Assembly: GCA_004794655.1 (NCBI GenBank)
Contig: SMMW01000090.1
Location: 434,001 to 498,000, forward strand
Source of the DNA: Marisa cornuarietis
Lineage: Eukaryota; Mollusca; Gastropoda; Architaenioglossa; Ampullariidae
Length of the DNA: 64,000 bases
Direction: 5' to 3'
Positions within the stretch are counted from its first letter, which is position 1. Every line of letters begins with the position of its first letter. A program made the translations under genes and the position numbers. The notes under the pieces were generated by a model. It was not told where the DNA came from. It made no database searches and saw nothing but the letters and a program-made list of their open reading frames with translations. Shown here in pieces: positions 12,150 through 25,700 of the stretch.

Positions 12150-13360
12150 CTCGCTCCACCCTTCTCTTCTGCCATTTTTTTTTACTCAGCATTCATGTCA
12201 CGGATCTGACATTAGCATCTAGAGTTTGATCAAACTACGCCTGAATACACAAGCAGGGTATATTTGCAAGCAGACCTCAGCACAGCCTGCACGGGCTGTT
12301 AAATTAAAGCTATTCAAAGCGCTTCGTCCACTCTTTTAAAGGACAACACGAGTGCAACTTTTGTTCTTTGTGGTTGGAGTAAGTTCATTTAAAAGTAATA
12401 ACTCCCAAAATATGAGTACATAATTATGCTTCATTTTCAAGATATAAGCCTTAAAAGATCGGCATTCTCATCTGCCACTAGGAAAGCAGAATCAAGTTAC
12501 ACTCCTATACTGGACAGTTTTTTTTAACATTGTGCTGGATAAGGATACGACTAATGTGTTTGTGACTGTGTCACGATGTTACTTGTAGACCAGCACGGTG
12601 CAGAAGACGTCGATGTTACATATCTGATGCTTGATCTTTGTCTAAGATTTTTACCAGCAGTCGTAGTTGGTTTTAACAGCTCGTGCTTTTCTATAGTTGG
12701 CACTGCTGTAAGATGAAGATATCTTCGTTGTACAAAAAGTAAAAAAAACTTGCTTGTACTGTATAAGTGACTGGATAACAATTGCTTTTGAAATGTTTTT
12801 GAGCGAACTCTTGAGTGCAGTGTGGAGACAAAGTTCCCACGGAACGTTTGAACAAAGCAGAGACCATATATACACATCTCTGAACAAAGTTAATCCACTG
12901 GCGTTTGCTGCCATTATCGTTAGGATTTCCTTCATGAGTACAAACTCCATCTTAGTGTCAAAGAGAATATGCAAACAGCACATTGTGTCCTGGCATGTTT
13001 TTTTAACCGAGGATTGCAGGTTTTCTTTTAAAATTCAGCTCATGCAGACGATGCTATTTTAAGAAGTACTTCCGCTTTCGTCACTTCCTGTTTTCTCGAC
13101 AAATCCAATTGTAATCAAAAGAAAAACATTACTTTAATATTTCTCTTGCCTCTTTGTCATAAAATACCACCGGAATATGTTTTTGTGATACTTAATGTTC
13201 TATTTCCAGTGATTTCCGCTAGGCGTTCGTGTTGTCCTTTAAGGGCGCGCTCTACCTCTCTCGTGGCTTTATAATTTTCAAAATCCCTTATATCAGTAAG
13301 TTTGAGCGCGTTCGGTTAATAGGACTCTGAGGGTGTTGCGGGCGTGTATGTGTGTGCGTA
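12150..13360. other. Spacer, no gene recognised
   Basis: Both strands have frames of about 100 codons around 12550-13060, but they overlap each other antisense. They lack splice context and look like no known family. Confidence 0.4.
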
Positions 13361-13361
13361 C

Positions 13362-13536
<175 letters not shown>

Positions 13537-13539
13537 TTC

Positions 13540-15784
13540 AGGGATCAATTTAAACAAATTGCTCATCAGCTCTAACATTTTGATTTTCATTTATTCCTGT
13601 TGTCTTAAACCCTCTCTTTCAACCGTTAACCCACTCTGAAGACGGAAAACACATAATGTTTAACACATCTAAACAATAAATCTTCCATCGCTTTAAAACT
13701 GTTTTGCTTTCGTCATAACTTATCCTACAACACTCAGGGGGGTTTTTTTTCGTCTGACGTTTATTTTTCGCTCCCTCGTCTGCTAAAAGGACGATAAATA
13801 ATCTCTTTTTGTGTTTGATTTTAAAATGTCTTCCACTTTCGGTGAGAACTGCGAAGCAACGCCTAAAATACACCTCTCAACCCTTATCCATTCCTATCAT
13901 GCCTCCGGCAATAATGTTAAATCAGAGTCAAGACGTGAAAGAGCCTAGTAATAAGCATGGCGTGTTCATGTCGCCTTTTGATGTCGACAAATGAAAGTTT
14001 TAGACGTTCAGGTGGGAACATCCTTTTCACCTTTAACATCACAAAGCTACAGGGATGTTCATTCGGGCGTGACGAACAAGTACAGGGAATATACAGACGA
14101 ACGGGAAAGGACTAACTGTTGCTAACCTTTGAAAGCCAGCAACTCATCCACAAACAATCTGACATCTTCTGAGACATTTTATTTAGCCATCTCAGCAGGA
14201 CGTATTTCACAAACAGGGTTTCGTGAAAAGCAAGCAAACATGTTAGATGATTTTGCCCGGGAATCGCTCCTGTTAAAAAAAATCTAAATCTTCCATCTCT
14301 TGACATTGGACAGTAAGGAAGATGTGGGTTCCAGTTTTACTGTAACAGACCGTCACCCACAAGACACCGGCGTGCACTTCCACAACCTCTGTGAAAAAAA
14401 AACATCGAAAGACCATGGTACAATGAGGGTTTTCACTGAGGAGTCTTCTAACTCTAATGATGATAGCTACTGTTCATTAATACTTGTATTGCATGTTATC
14501 GCTTCGACGAAATAAATGATAACTCTTGCTGGCAATACTATAATTTAAAAAAACAGGTCTTCGCTCGTTTTTATGCATTTTTCTTCCTTTATACTACACC
14601 ATTCATAATACTACACGGTGATTTCAAGATACTGTGTAGTATTAATGTTATATTATTCTGTTTGTCTACAGTCCCACCACCGCTACTATTTTTTACGTGC
14701 TCATCACCTTCGCAAGTTCTTTTGTTAGGCGTATAACTGTTAACGACTGGCCTTAAAGAACTAGTCGGGAACAAAATGTTTTCTAATAATTGGGTAAAGT
14801 TTTGTGCAGTTTACTGTTTCTCCAAATTTGTGGGAATACTTTCTTCTGTTATCAAGAGATAAACCTACAAGCATCACCAGGTCAAACTTGTGCCTAATGA
14901 ACATATATTTCCAGCTCTCTCACTGACTGAGGTTTTCACAAAGAAAATGTATACATGTGTTATCCTGTGTTGTTGACCCTTACGCCAATAAAACAGTATA
15001 ATGTTGCAAGGTAAAAACAGATCACCAGGCAGTAAGAAATCAAAAAGTAATTTTTTTCTCACACAGAAAACAACGGATGATTACCCATTGTATGAGTTCA
15101 TAAGTATTTCATTTCAAGATAACTCATGGGAATGCTATGTTTCCTTTTTGTCTTTTGAGGAAAGTGTATACAATCTGCACGATCCAAAAACTACTCAGCT
15201 TTCTGAAAACTAAATCAAGGTGTGATGAAGTTTAGGGAAAAGAGCACGATTTTAAGAAAAACAAATTTCTAAATCGTCTGACATCAAATCTGCTCCCTCT
15301 GACCTCTGTCTTGCTCTACGTGACATACGTGAAAAGAGTAACCTCCCTCGCTACGACATTCAAACTAAGACACCCTATTGTCCGTGAAGAGTGGAGAGGC
15401 GTCAACAATGGATTTGATTTTAATGACAGTATTCAGGTGTTGGACAGTTACCTCTAAAACAATAGCCAATCCAGACTCCTTGGAATAGGGGGAGGCGACT
15501 CAACCAGCGTTTCTCTTGACATTTCTGTTTCAGGAACCTGTAAAGGAATACACGAGAGATAACTGTACATGAGGTTAGTCACATAGGCAAGCTAATGATA
15601 AAATCACTAAATAAAGGTTAGCTAGTGATAAGGTAAGCTAAAGATAGTTTAGCTCGTGTAATCTGCACTCTTCTTCTTCCTTCTCTGTTTTCTTCACCTT
15701 TCTTGTCATTTACAATCAGCAGCTGAACGTAGTTTTTATAAGCACCAAATACAATGATTGCTAAGCTTACACACTACCAAGTGA
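13540..15784. other. Spacer, no gene recognised
   Basis: AT-rich DNA with frames of at most about 94 codons, none with recognisable content or a convincing pair of splice sites. Confidence 0.4.
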
Positions 15785-15808
15785 ACACACACACACACTA
15801 CCAAGTGA

Positions 15809-15834
<26 letters not shown>
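15785..15834. repeat. Duplicated (AC)n microsatellite
   Basis: Two AC tracts, 15785-15797 and 15809-15834, each preceded by ACTACCAAGTGA. A short unit including this motif has duplicated. Confidence 0.9.
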
Positions 15835-15836
<2 letters not shown>

Positions 15837-15839
<3 letters not shown>

Positions 15840-16014
15840 AAGCGGTTTTGACGGCTTGCCTTTTGGATAGCCTCCTGATGGTCGGGTAGATGCAGGTCCG
15901 CAGGTCTTGTCCAAATGGACACGTGTCCAGTTGAGTGTCCGCACGGATCCAAATCACGCGCTGCCCAAAAGCGCAGGCTAGGAAGGCACCGTCCCAGTAG
16001 ATGTACAAGAGACA
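15837..16014 (-). CDS. Candidate internal exon with paired cysteines
   Basis: On the minus strand a consensus acceptor (CACATTTCAG|GA) opens a frame reading NCLLYIYWDGAFLACAFGQR, then VIWIRADTQLDTCPFGQDL, RTCIYPTIRRLSKRQ and AVKTASF. It then runs into a GT repeat at 15834. There are four cysteines in about 60 residues and both charged and aromatic residues, more gene-like than the surrounding DNA. The 3' end is unclear: the only GT donors are the GT repeat itself and a weak GCC|GTCAAA at about 15852. Function unknown. It could be part of an extracellular domain, or it could be chance. Confidence 0.3.
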
Positions 16015-17565
16015 GTTTCCTGAAATGTGCCCGGGGTATGTAGCTTTGTATTAAAAAAGTAAATATTATTTCATACGCTTATTCAGGTCTAGCGAGAAGA
16101 ACCAAAAAAGATTATTCTTAAAAACTGATATGGTAGGCAGTGATATGGTATGGAATGAGACGGAATGGTATGGCATGGCATGGTACAGCGCGGTATAGTT
16201 TCTCTATGAAGTCACCGATTCATTCATTCGTCTCCTGTTCTAAAAGAAGAAACACGAAGAACAACAGTTTTTTCTTCAGTTTAATATATACACAACAAAC
16301 TAATGACTGGACTCTGTACACAGAAATATGCTTTATAAAAGTGGGAGCCGTAAAACAAAAGTTCAGCGTTAAAATATTTCTATTTATCAATTATTTTTAT
16401 AATTTTTATCATGATTTAATATTTTAAAATTTATTTTTTAAATTATGTTATTTATTTAATGCAGTTTGGAGAATTGTAGAACAGGTTTGAACGTTCAGTC
16501 ACAGTGCGAAGAACGTTCTGAAAACAGTTCGTGACTGACCTGCTTGAGTTATTCTTGAGCTTTCTCTGCTCCGGGTGAATAATCTCCCCACTGTAACGTC
16601 GATCTTGACCTGCTTTTCGAGAAATGACCCAGTTTGCATTCAGGGGTGACTGGAATCTTACTACACCAGGTTAAAACTTGGCGGGCCAACGACTTGACTT
16701 TTTCCACCGAGTTTGTCAACATTTTGCTGTTTGTATCGTCTTCACATGTTCACAAACCTTACCCCTAACCCACACTAACCCGAACCCCTATGCGTGAAAA
16801 TTAATATTATACACATTATCTATGACTACCGTAGATGTACATTTCACGAGTTCACGAGCTGATGAGATTTTAAAAAGAGAATGCGAACAACCTCCAGAAC
16901 AAACAAAAACAACATTATTGAATTATAATTTACGTGCATAAAAGTAAATGATAGTCAAATTCATAACTTTAACAGAATGGCTTGAACTGGCTTTAATATG
17001 GTTGTGACCTGTCTTCATAAGACTAAGACAACAGTTAAACCACGGACTTGTATTACTGGACTGCTTGCAGACGATTGTTTTCAGTGAAGTCATAGAACGA
17101 GGCTGGTTACGAAATAGCTTCCGGTTTAGTCACATTCATTGTTAAGGCTCGCCGAGACTAACAGCGGAGAACTTCGCAAGAGGCTCAGCGTTGGTCTCGG
17201 CAGACAGACAGCAGTCCACCTGTACACGTCCGTGGTTAAACGACGTGACACGTCACTGACGGCCGTCGCTGTGCTGGCGACCTGACAGTCACGACTGTTG
17301 CTGTGCATGAAATAACAAGTCATCCTCTGCCCGCTCGTTCACGATGTCGTCAGAAGTGGACGTCCTCAGGCCTTTCCTGCACGAGTCCGTGACCTCGAAG
17401 GGTTTTCGCACTCTCACTGAAATACGCAAAACTAATGGCCGACAAAAACAACAATCTATGAAATCATGTTGTCAGGCTCTATGGGTAATATAGAAAATTT
17501 GCTTTTGATGAGTATTTGGTGTTCCTGTCATCTGTTCCATCCAAACCCTGCAATGAATAAATCTC
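16015..17565. other. Spacer, no gene recognised
   Basis: Contains an imperfect GGTATGGAATG-type short repeat at 16130-16195 and AT-rich DNA. A short plus-strand frame from the ATG at 17344 (MSSEVDVLRPFLHESV...) lacks supporting splice sites. Confidence 0.35.
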
Positions 17566-17602
<37 letters not shown>

Positions 17603-17642
17603 GCACACACACACACACACACACGCACGCACGCACGTACAT
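17566..17642. repeat. (AC)n microsatellite with GCAC interruptions
   Basis: AC tract broken twice by CGCACGCAC blocks. Confidence 0.93.
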
Positions 17643-18959
17643 ACATCGCTTGAAAAGGAAAAAAATTAAGAAAGTCACAATGCCTCCAGTCATCATAGCT
17701 GGGATACACGCAGATGCTGTTTGTGCATAAGGCTTGCTTATTTCACGAACAACTTATAGAACGTAAACAGTAGCAATAACAATAACACCGTTACATAGGT
17801 ACGTTACGCGCATTGAAAATACGCCAAGTGCAGTTGTGTACGTCACACGCATTACACGGGAGGTGGATAAGAGGTGGATAGAAGCAAAGTGCACTTACCT
17901 GGGATTCTAGGGCAGAAAATGTCTATTAGAAGCATATCCACACACAGCTGTCTAACGCCTGTACTGATTTTGGACACTGAGAACAAATATATAGCCTACA
18001 TGTTGATCGGTGCCAGGTGTGACTACCTTTGATGCTCCGTGACATGCACCGTGTGGTGAGCACCCTGAAGCAGTCCTGTACTCCTCTCATTCACTCACAC
18101 ACACACACACACATACACAGCACTGCTGCTGCAGTTGACGACACAGTCGGCAAACGTTCCTTTTATGGACCGTTTCATATGCTCTGACCTAATTTGCTTA
18201 TCTCGGGCGCCAAGTGGGGAAATATTAAATACTAAATTTTAGCCTCTTGTGCATTCATTTATTTGTCCTCTGCACATTTCACGCATATGATTTTGCGTTC
18301 GCGGTCCATTTCTCTTTTGGTGTCTCATACGTCTGCACCTTGTGATCGCCACCCCTTTCAAGTCTTTTGAAGTGGGTCACTAAGTCCCACTTCGTCATTC
18401 ATGCGACCTTAGTTCAAGTGGACTATATATGCAGCTTTGATTTTTAAGTCCATCTCTGATTAAACGAGTGAATGATGTTTGTGCTGACCGTGAACCGTTT
18501 ATGTGAATCAGTCGGAAGCCTCATGTGACAGTCTTGACCACAAAAAATGTTTGTGTAACGGCACAGAATCAGCTTCACTACCAAGTCCCTACATGTAAAG
18601 ACACCTTGATAGCGATGTTTCCATGACTGTTTTTATTTGCTGGATGCTTGGATGTATACTTGGAGAACTGACTGGAGGATATCAAAATGAGTGGGAAGCT
18701 GACTGGATGAACTGGAGGAGTAGTAGTAGAAACGTTGAACTGGTTTAGTGTAAATAAAATGCTAAGGAGAAACACATTTCTATTGTTTCATTGTTAACTA
18801 TTCCCACTCTCTCTCTCTCTCTCTCTCTTGTTCCATGTTTATGTCTTTGCTATTCTTCTGTCGCTCGTTTTGCTGTGTAGGGGCAGCAGGCCACAAGAAA
18901 GAAACAGTAAGAGAAGGAACGAGCAGAACAAAAATAAACAATCGAGAAGAAGTTGAAGG

Positions 18960-18965
18960 TTTATT
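18960..18965 (-). terminator. Poly(A) signal of MYCBPAP-like copy 1
   Basis: AATAAA on the minus strand about 760 bases after the stop. The same sequence context (TGAATAAACCT, then ACTTCTTCTCGATT) is found after copy 2. Confidence 0.55.
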
Positions 18966-19721
18966 CAATACATACAAATAAATATATTCGAAAACTATCC
19001 AACGAGATAAGCAACAACAACAGTTTTTTCTAAATCTCTGCTTTCATGTGTTGTAAGATGAGAATCTCTCGCCTTGGGCTTTAGAGTGTAAGATGAATTC
19101 AAACGATATACAGCACAGGGAAATGTCGATGAAAGTCTCTCCTCCCCGGAGAGCAAAACAGACTGTGCAGTGAGGTCTGACTGTGGGAGGAGGGTAGTCT
19201 TGTCATGTGCTGTATTCACTACATACCAAGAACATTTGGTCTTGACGGTGACGTGCTGTATCCTGGTTACCCAGAGCACTGGATCTCCTCATTAAGCGTT
19301 CGATCGTGCGGTGAATCCTCGAGATACCCAACATATTATATCGTCACTTTAGCTTCTCGATCACGTGCTAGCCGTACTAGACAGTGAGAACACTGGGTGT
19401 CTACACTAAGTGCTTGATCGTTAGCTGAATCCACATTTCATCCTTAAAATAAAACTTTCTATCATGTGGAGCCACCCTGGGTCCATTTAGTACCCACGAC
19501 ATTTGACCTCTACGTTTTTTGCCGTTTTTCTTTTTTTCCAGGTCTCTATTTCTTTTGATCGTTCGAGGCAATTCCGTGATACAGCGAATTAAGATCTCTC
19601 ACAGTGTGGACATTACTCGGATGCCCAAAGCCAAACGTACCGTCAGTTTACTTTGGCTTCACATCAACTTCTGACAGTCAACGGTTCGAAGACATTCCAG
19701 CGGAGACACAAATAACGCCCG

Positions 19722-22700
19722 TCACAGCTCTGGCCGTGGCTTGAGCGGGTCCAACTGCTGCTCGTCATCCGTGATCAGAGGCAGCAGATCCAGCAAAAGG
19801 CGCTCAACGCGCTCGTATACCAGCACATACAACAAGTTTCTGTACATCTCGTGCGAGCCGGTGTACACGGACTCTACCTGATCGATTTCGCCAGCGCTGG
19901 TCATATGAATACTTTCGTCAGCCACGTCATCGAGTGGAACCGATCGTCTGGGCACATCGATCTTCGAAATTTGCTTGACCCTAATGTTACGAGAGGGGGA
20001 CTTGCGTCGTGGCCACCTGTCTTCTCTCGTATTTGGCAAGTCCGATTTGCTGGTGGGCTGAACTGCCGTTACCATCTTGACTCCACTGTCGTTACTATCA
20101 GTACTAATGGTGATGCCACTGCTGCTATCATGACGCAGACTCAGACGCAGGTTGTGCTCAAGCCGCTGCGCAATGGCAGCCACGTCGTCTGCTGCCTGGC
20201 ACAGCGCCGTGCGGCAGACGAGGAGCTTAAAATTTGTCACAATCGGCTGGCCTCGACGAAAGCTCATGTCACTCACTGCCTGGTTCAGCTCCATAAACAT
20301 ATTGTCCTTTTCTTCAAACCTTTTGTCCAGTTCTCGTACCATGTTGTAAATGCCTTTGACGCTGATTTTTCTTCGCTCTAGTGGATCTTCGTCGGCCGGA
20401 TCGCCCTCTAGCAGCGCGTCTACCTCGGTCCTTTTTCGTGGGACGTCTATCTTGGACAGGATTTGAGAACGGGTCTTATCCTTTTTGCGCTTTGCTTTCC
20501 TAGAGGATCTGACTCTTCTTGGTTCTATTTCTTCTGATATTGGACATTTTTCAACGGATTTGTTCCTCCTCTTCGAGGAAACGACCTTCTGCGTTTTCCC
20601 TACTTTGGAGGATTCTTCTGTTTTCTCCGGAATTCTCTGGTACTGTTCCAGCGAGAAATCTTCAATATCCTCCACCAGGTCAACCTGAATCTCGGGGCGC
20701 CTAACCTTCCGTACCTTCCGGTAGACTTTTAGAATTGTGAACATGGCGTGGCCGTGGTAGGAGAGGCCGGGGTTGGCCTGTTCGAACACCTCCACGTCGT
20801 CTACCACAAAGATGTCCTCGGTCACAAGAAGACGCTGAGGGAGGATGGTGTCGTAGTCACATTGTGGCTGTTTTTTGTGTCGCTGGTCTCCACAGCTGAC
20901 AGATCTCCGTTCAGACGTGAGAACGTCGAGCTGACATTCCAGTTCCTTACGTCGGCTGTCGTTGTCGTTGGCGGCCAGGGTTCTTGCCCACAGACTGATG
21001 GGAATGGTACTGCTTCCGCCAGGCCCCAGTGCTGGCTCCGTCTTCAGGTGCCAGACTTCACGCCAGAAACCTGGGTAGTCAGCGTGGAACTGCACTTTTA
21101 ATGTCACCTGCGAGAAGACAACTCAAAAGTTTTACTTTCATGGTCTCTTTGAACGCCTCGCGATCCGTTTGAAAGCAGCATTCGTGTATGCTGTTGAAGA
21201 TGCTTTGCAGTGAGCAAAGCAAGCGGAACAGACGAACCTCGCTCTCAAAGATTATTTCAATAAGTTTAAAGAGACCTGTACCCTGTTTTCTGTCACACGG
21301 ATTTTTCGAGGATAATTTAGAGCGTTATGCTTGGCTAGTTCGCAATAGCCGACTTCGAGTTCAAAATCCTACGGCTTCAAATCTATTCAAACTTTTTAGG
21401 TTGTCTTATCAAAGGCACCTGCTTGTGGTTATGGTGGTGGTGGTGGTGGTGGTGGTGGTAGTGGTAGTGATGATGATGAATTGCATTATCTTGAGTCATC
21501 GTTCTGTACCACGATGGTATCCGCCTCAAAAAATTGTCAGTGCTTTTACTGGCATAATTATTAAAATTATTATAGTAATATTATGGGTGTTGTAACTTTT
21601 GCATGATTATATTTAGCATGCAAGGGTGTTCTCCACCTATTCAGTAATATCTGATCTGAAAAGAACAAAACAAACATCAGATATGACGTTAAACCACAAT
21701 TCGAAATAAACTGCTCAAAACAATGGAAATGCCACCTTCATCTTTTTTACATTTTTATCAATCGTGTTTGTTTCAGCAATTAACAATTCTTTCAAATCTT
21801 CTTAGTGAATGTGTTGTGTGGGTGAACAGCCAACGTGAATTTCATAACAACCCAGTTTGGTGCTGTGCGTGCAGTCAAGCAAAAATGGTCAATGAACCCA
21901 CATAAAATGCGTGGAATTGACACAAATCCATATGACAAGGCAGAATTGAACAGTAGAAACCATGAGGTGCACGTACAAGCACTGTCCACTGTGAACACAA
22001 CTCTGAAAGTTTAGAACCCCGGGAGGGTTTATTGATGATTTCTAAGTGCGTGTTTAATCATGCCTTAGAGACGGCAATTAAGTACTGTCGACCATTTGAG
22101 GGTCACTGCATAATAAATAATAATAAATGAAGATTTGTATAGCGCATATTCACACTCATAGAAAGCATGCTCTTAGCGCTTAAAACAAGGAAGAGACATG
22201 GACTAAATGGATAGAACACGAGGGCGTAAGAATAAACGACAGTACTGACGACAAACAGAAAACAAGGATGGAAAACACAAAAAGACACCAAGTAACAGAA
22301 ACATAGAAAATATAGCGATTCTGCAGAGAAAGATGGGTAGACAAGTAGCAAGAGCAGAAGGGGGAGGGTAAGAAGGACGAGCATTGTGTGGACTGTGTTA
22401 GGAGTAATGCTCAAGGAAGAGGTGCGTTTTCAGTGCAGATTTGAAGGATTCAGTTGTAGGAAGGTGGCGGATATGGAAAGGAAGAGAGTTCCATTGTATT
22501 GCTGCACAGTAACCAAAAATCCTGTGACCATATGTTGTTGTTCTGGTGAGAGGAACAGTGAGGATACGGTCATCCAACGAAGAGCGTAGTTGTCTGGCTG
22601 GAACATAAGGGATGAGAAGTTCAGAGAAATAATCAGGACAGAAGCCTGCAAAGAAATTAAAACACAGCACAGACAGTTTGTACTGGATGCGAGAACGGAC

Positions 22701-25700
22701 GGGTAGCCAGTGTAGAAAACGAAGGAAAGGAGTGACATGGTCCCGTTTCATGGCTTTAAGCACCAGACGCGCAGCGGAGTTCTGTACTTTCTGGAGTCTC
22801 TGAATGAGGGATGAGGGGCAGCCTGCCAGCAAGGAGTTGCAGTAATCAAGTCGAGAAAGAACAAATACACAGACAAGAGCGTTGGTAGCGCGTGTAGAGA
22901 GAAAGTGACGGATGGCGCTGATCTTACGGAGCTCATAATAGGCAGACTGACATACAGCTGCTACATGTCTATCGAGTGTCATGTCATCAGTGACAATAAA
23001 TCCCAGATTCCTAACGGATGACGTGAAGGTAATATTGTGGTTTCGCCCACCTTGATGTCATTGGGCAGACTGACGAGCGAACGCGTAGATGTTTGAGAAT
23101 ATTGCTGCCGATTGTGAAATACTGAATCTGTCATTCAAACTCTACGAGACCACTACAATGTAATGGGAAGGGTTGCATAGCGAAGACGCCCCGCAGTCAA
23201 CTACTAGATAGCAGGACAGGCTCATTAGTGTGTCGGCTCTAAGACAGAGAGCAGCACGATCTGGCATAGACAAGGCAATAGCGGGTCGCAGTTCTCTTCA
23301 CTGATAAATCTCGCTTTGCCAGATCCTTTCACGATGGCCAAATCCACGTCTGAAGACGACAGGGAGAGCGTTACCACGTTCCCACTGTAGTGGAGCGTGA
23401 TTGCTATCGTAGTAGATCTATAACTGCAAAACTCCCCTCTACCTGGTGCAAGGCAACCTGACAGAGGTGGCATACAGAAATAACATTTTACATCCTCTGG
23501 TACTGCCAGCACTGCAGGACATTGAGCCATGCGCCGTTCTTCAGGACGACAACGCCAGACCGCACAGGTCGAGGGTCGTCAATGACTGCCTGCAGCAGCA
23601 CCAAGTCAACTGCATGTGCTGGCCGGATCTGAATCCCATTGAACGTCTGTGGGATGTTCTGGGCCAACGACGTCAATCGCAATTCCTCAAAGGACTATGA
23701 GAGCACTGATTCAATGCATGAGACAACAGTGCTTGGTCTCCATTCAGACCAGCGGTGGACACACACGATAAAGATTTTCTTTTTCGCTGATATCATTTTT
23801 CTGCATTTTTAAAACATATGTTATGTCAGTCCAAGTTCGAATTATTGTTGCTAAAATGATTTGTTTCAATTAATTCAATGTTTCAATTCAACGCTATTGT
23901 CTGTGTGTTTATTGACACGAATCCGTGATTGACTATACAATTGACCTCCATTGTTTTGTGCAATACATTTAAGAGTGATGATAACAACACCAATATTACA
24001 ACAATAACATCAAAAGCAACCAACAAAAGCTTTTTACAAATCTGTTTCATTTTGAGGGAGTAAGTTAATGTAGCCTGAACTTTAAAACCAGAGTAATGCC
24101 CACTACATGCGCAGGCTTGTGTCCGAATAACTGATGATCAGTACCAAAAAGTCTTTCTATCTCAGCGCAAGCATCCTTCTATGTCCCTATAGTCGTTACA
24201 ATAAATGTGACCAAACCAAAAACTGGCTAGACATGCTGACCACGGTGCGCCCTCAGTCTGTCAATGTTACTACCGCATCACGTGATCATCTGCAGTGTCG
24301 TGTGCAAAGCAGCTGGCACTTACCTGGTCACACGGCAAGAGAATGCGGTCCGAGAAATCAAAAATGAAGTGTTCGACGCGGTAGTGACCCTTGTTGAAGT
24401 GGTCCGAGTGAACAGGTTTGCACCAGAAACACCGGATAACGGTCTTGCCCATGTTGGCCAGCCGGATTTGGTTGTACGCCCGCTCTCCCGCCAGGCAAAC
24501 AAAGCCAACCTCCACGAGGTCCTGGAGCAGCATGTACACAGTGACTGTTGTGTGAGTGACCACAGACTACGGATGACCTAATGTGCGAGTGTCAGTGATG
24601 TCAAGGAACCTGGTTTGCCTACGAACGACTTGTGTGTGTGCGTGTGTGTCTGTTAAAGAGAGAGAAGAGGGAGGAAAGGAGAAAAAAAATATTTTCCAGA
24701 CTGGTAGTCATATTTTTTTTAAATAATTAAACCAACCCCATACCTGCTTTAACATCTTACGGTCATAGCTGCTTTTTACCATTGGCGACAAAAGTTATTC
24801 AGAACAGCTACGATCGCATGTTCAAAAAGAGCATTCGGTTTAAGGTTGTCGCTTGTTTTGTTCAGCATTTCACCATCTTCCGAAAGTCTGTCACTAAAAA
24901 AAATTATCTGTACTACTTATTTGCTAATACTGCCTTGATGCTGAGAATGTTAGCCTGCTACTTATAAAGATAGATAACGAACATAATCCCCTATTCTCAC
25001 ACTGTTCAGTTTCCAGTCGTGTGGCTGGTCCGTCATCATCATAAGCCGCAAGCGGCCTTATTACAGGTTACCACACAACATACCTGTGGGCCTGGCTCAC
25101 CCCAGGAGTAGATGATGTCCTGCACCATCAGACAGGGTCGTCTGAGGACGAAGTTCGGTGGCGCTATGAAGGTAGAAGGAGCCTTTGCCGTGTCCTCTCT
25201 GGTATCATAGTCGTCGTCAGATGAACAAATGGCGAATGACAACGGGTAGTGAGGCCACGAGGCCGTACCTTTGTCGACAGTTTGATGGAAGGGCGATCGG
25301 GCTCTTTCCTGATCCTGCAGCCCAAGAGCATAACAGCAAAGCATGACACCGCACTTCAGCTGGTCGGTTGAGGCGTCAGTGGAGCTTTTTGTTTTTTTTT
25401 TCTTTGTTTTTAGATAATTTGTGGAATTTATATATTTTTCTTGGATCAGTGCACCATCAGACGCCTGTGACTCTAATTAACAGTGTACAAGAACATTATT
25501 GCAAGTAAACGGTAAACAGTGACCTTGTGTCGGACTTTTCACTCTATTGTTCTTATGTTTGATAATCAACCCGACAAAAAGAACTTGTTTTCAACACTGT
25601 GTTTACAATCAGAGATCTTGGATAGTAATAAAGATTGACTGATATATGTTTACTGTTTATTATTGTTGTTTATTACTGTAGCATAAATTTAGTTACTATC

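Noticed and set aside
16740..16800. Telomere-like CCCTAACCC strings
   Set aside because: Only two or three irregular copies, not an interstitial telomere array.
19851..20381. 176-codon plus-strand frame
   Set aside because: Antisense shadow of exon 4 of copy 1. Equivalent antisense frames occur over exon 4 and exon 1 of the other copies.
23446..23700. A functional Tc1 transposase gene
   Set aside because: Only the C-terminal third is open, part of the DLNPIE region is deleted, and there are upstream stops and no terminal repeats.
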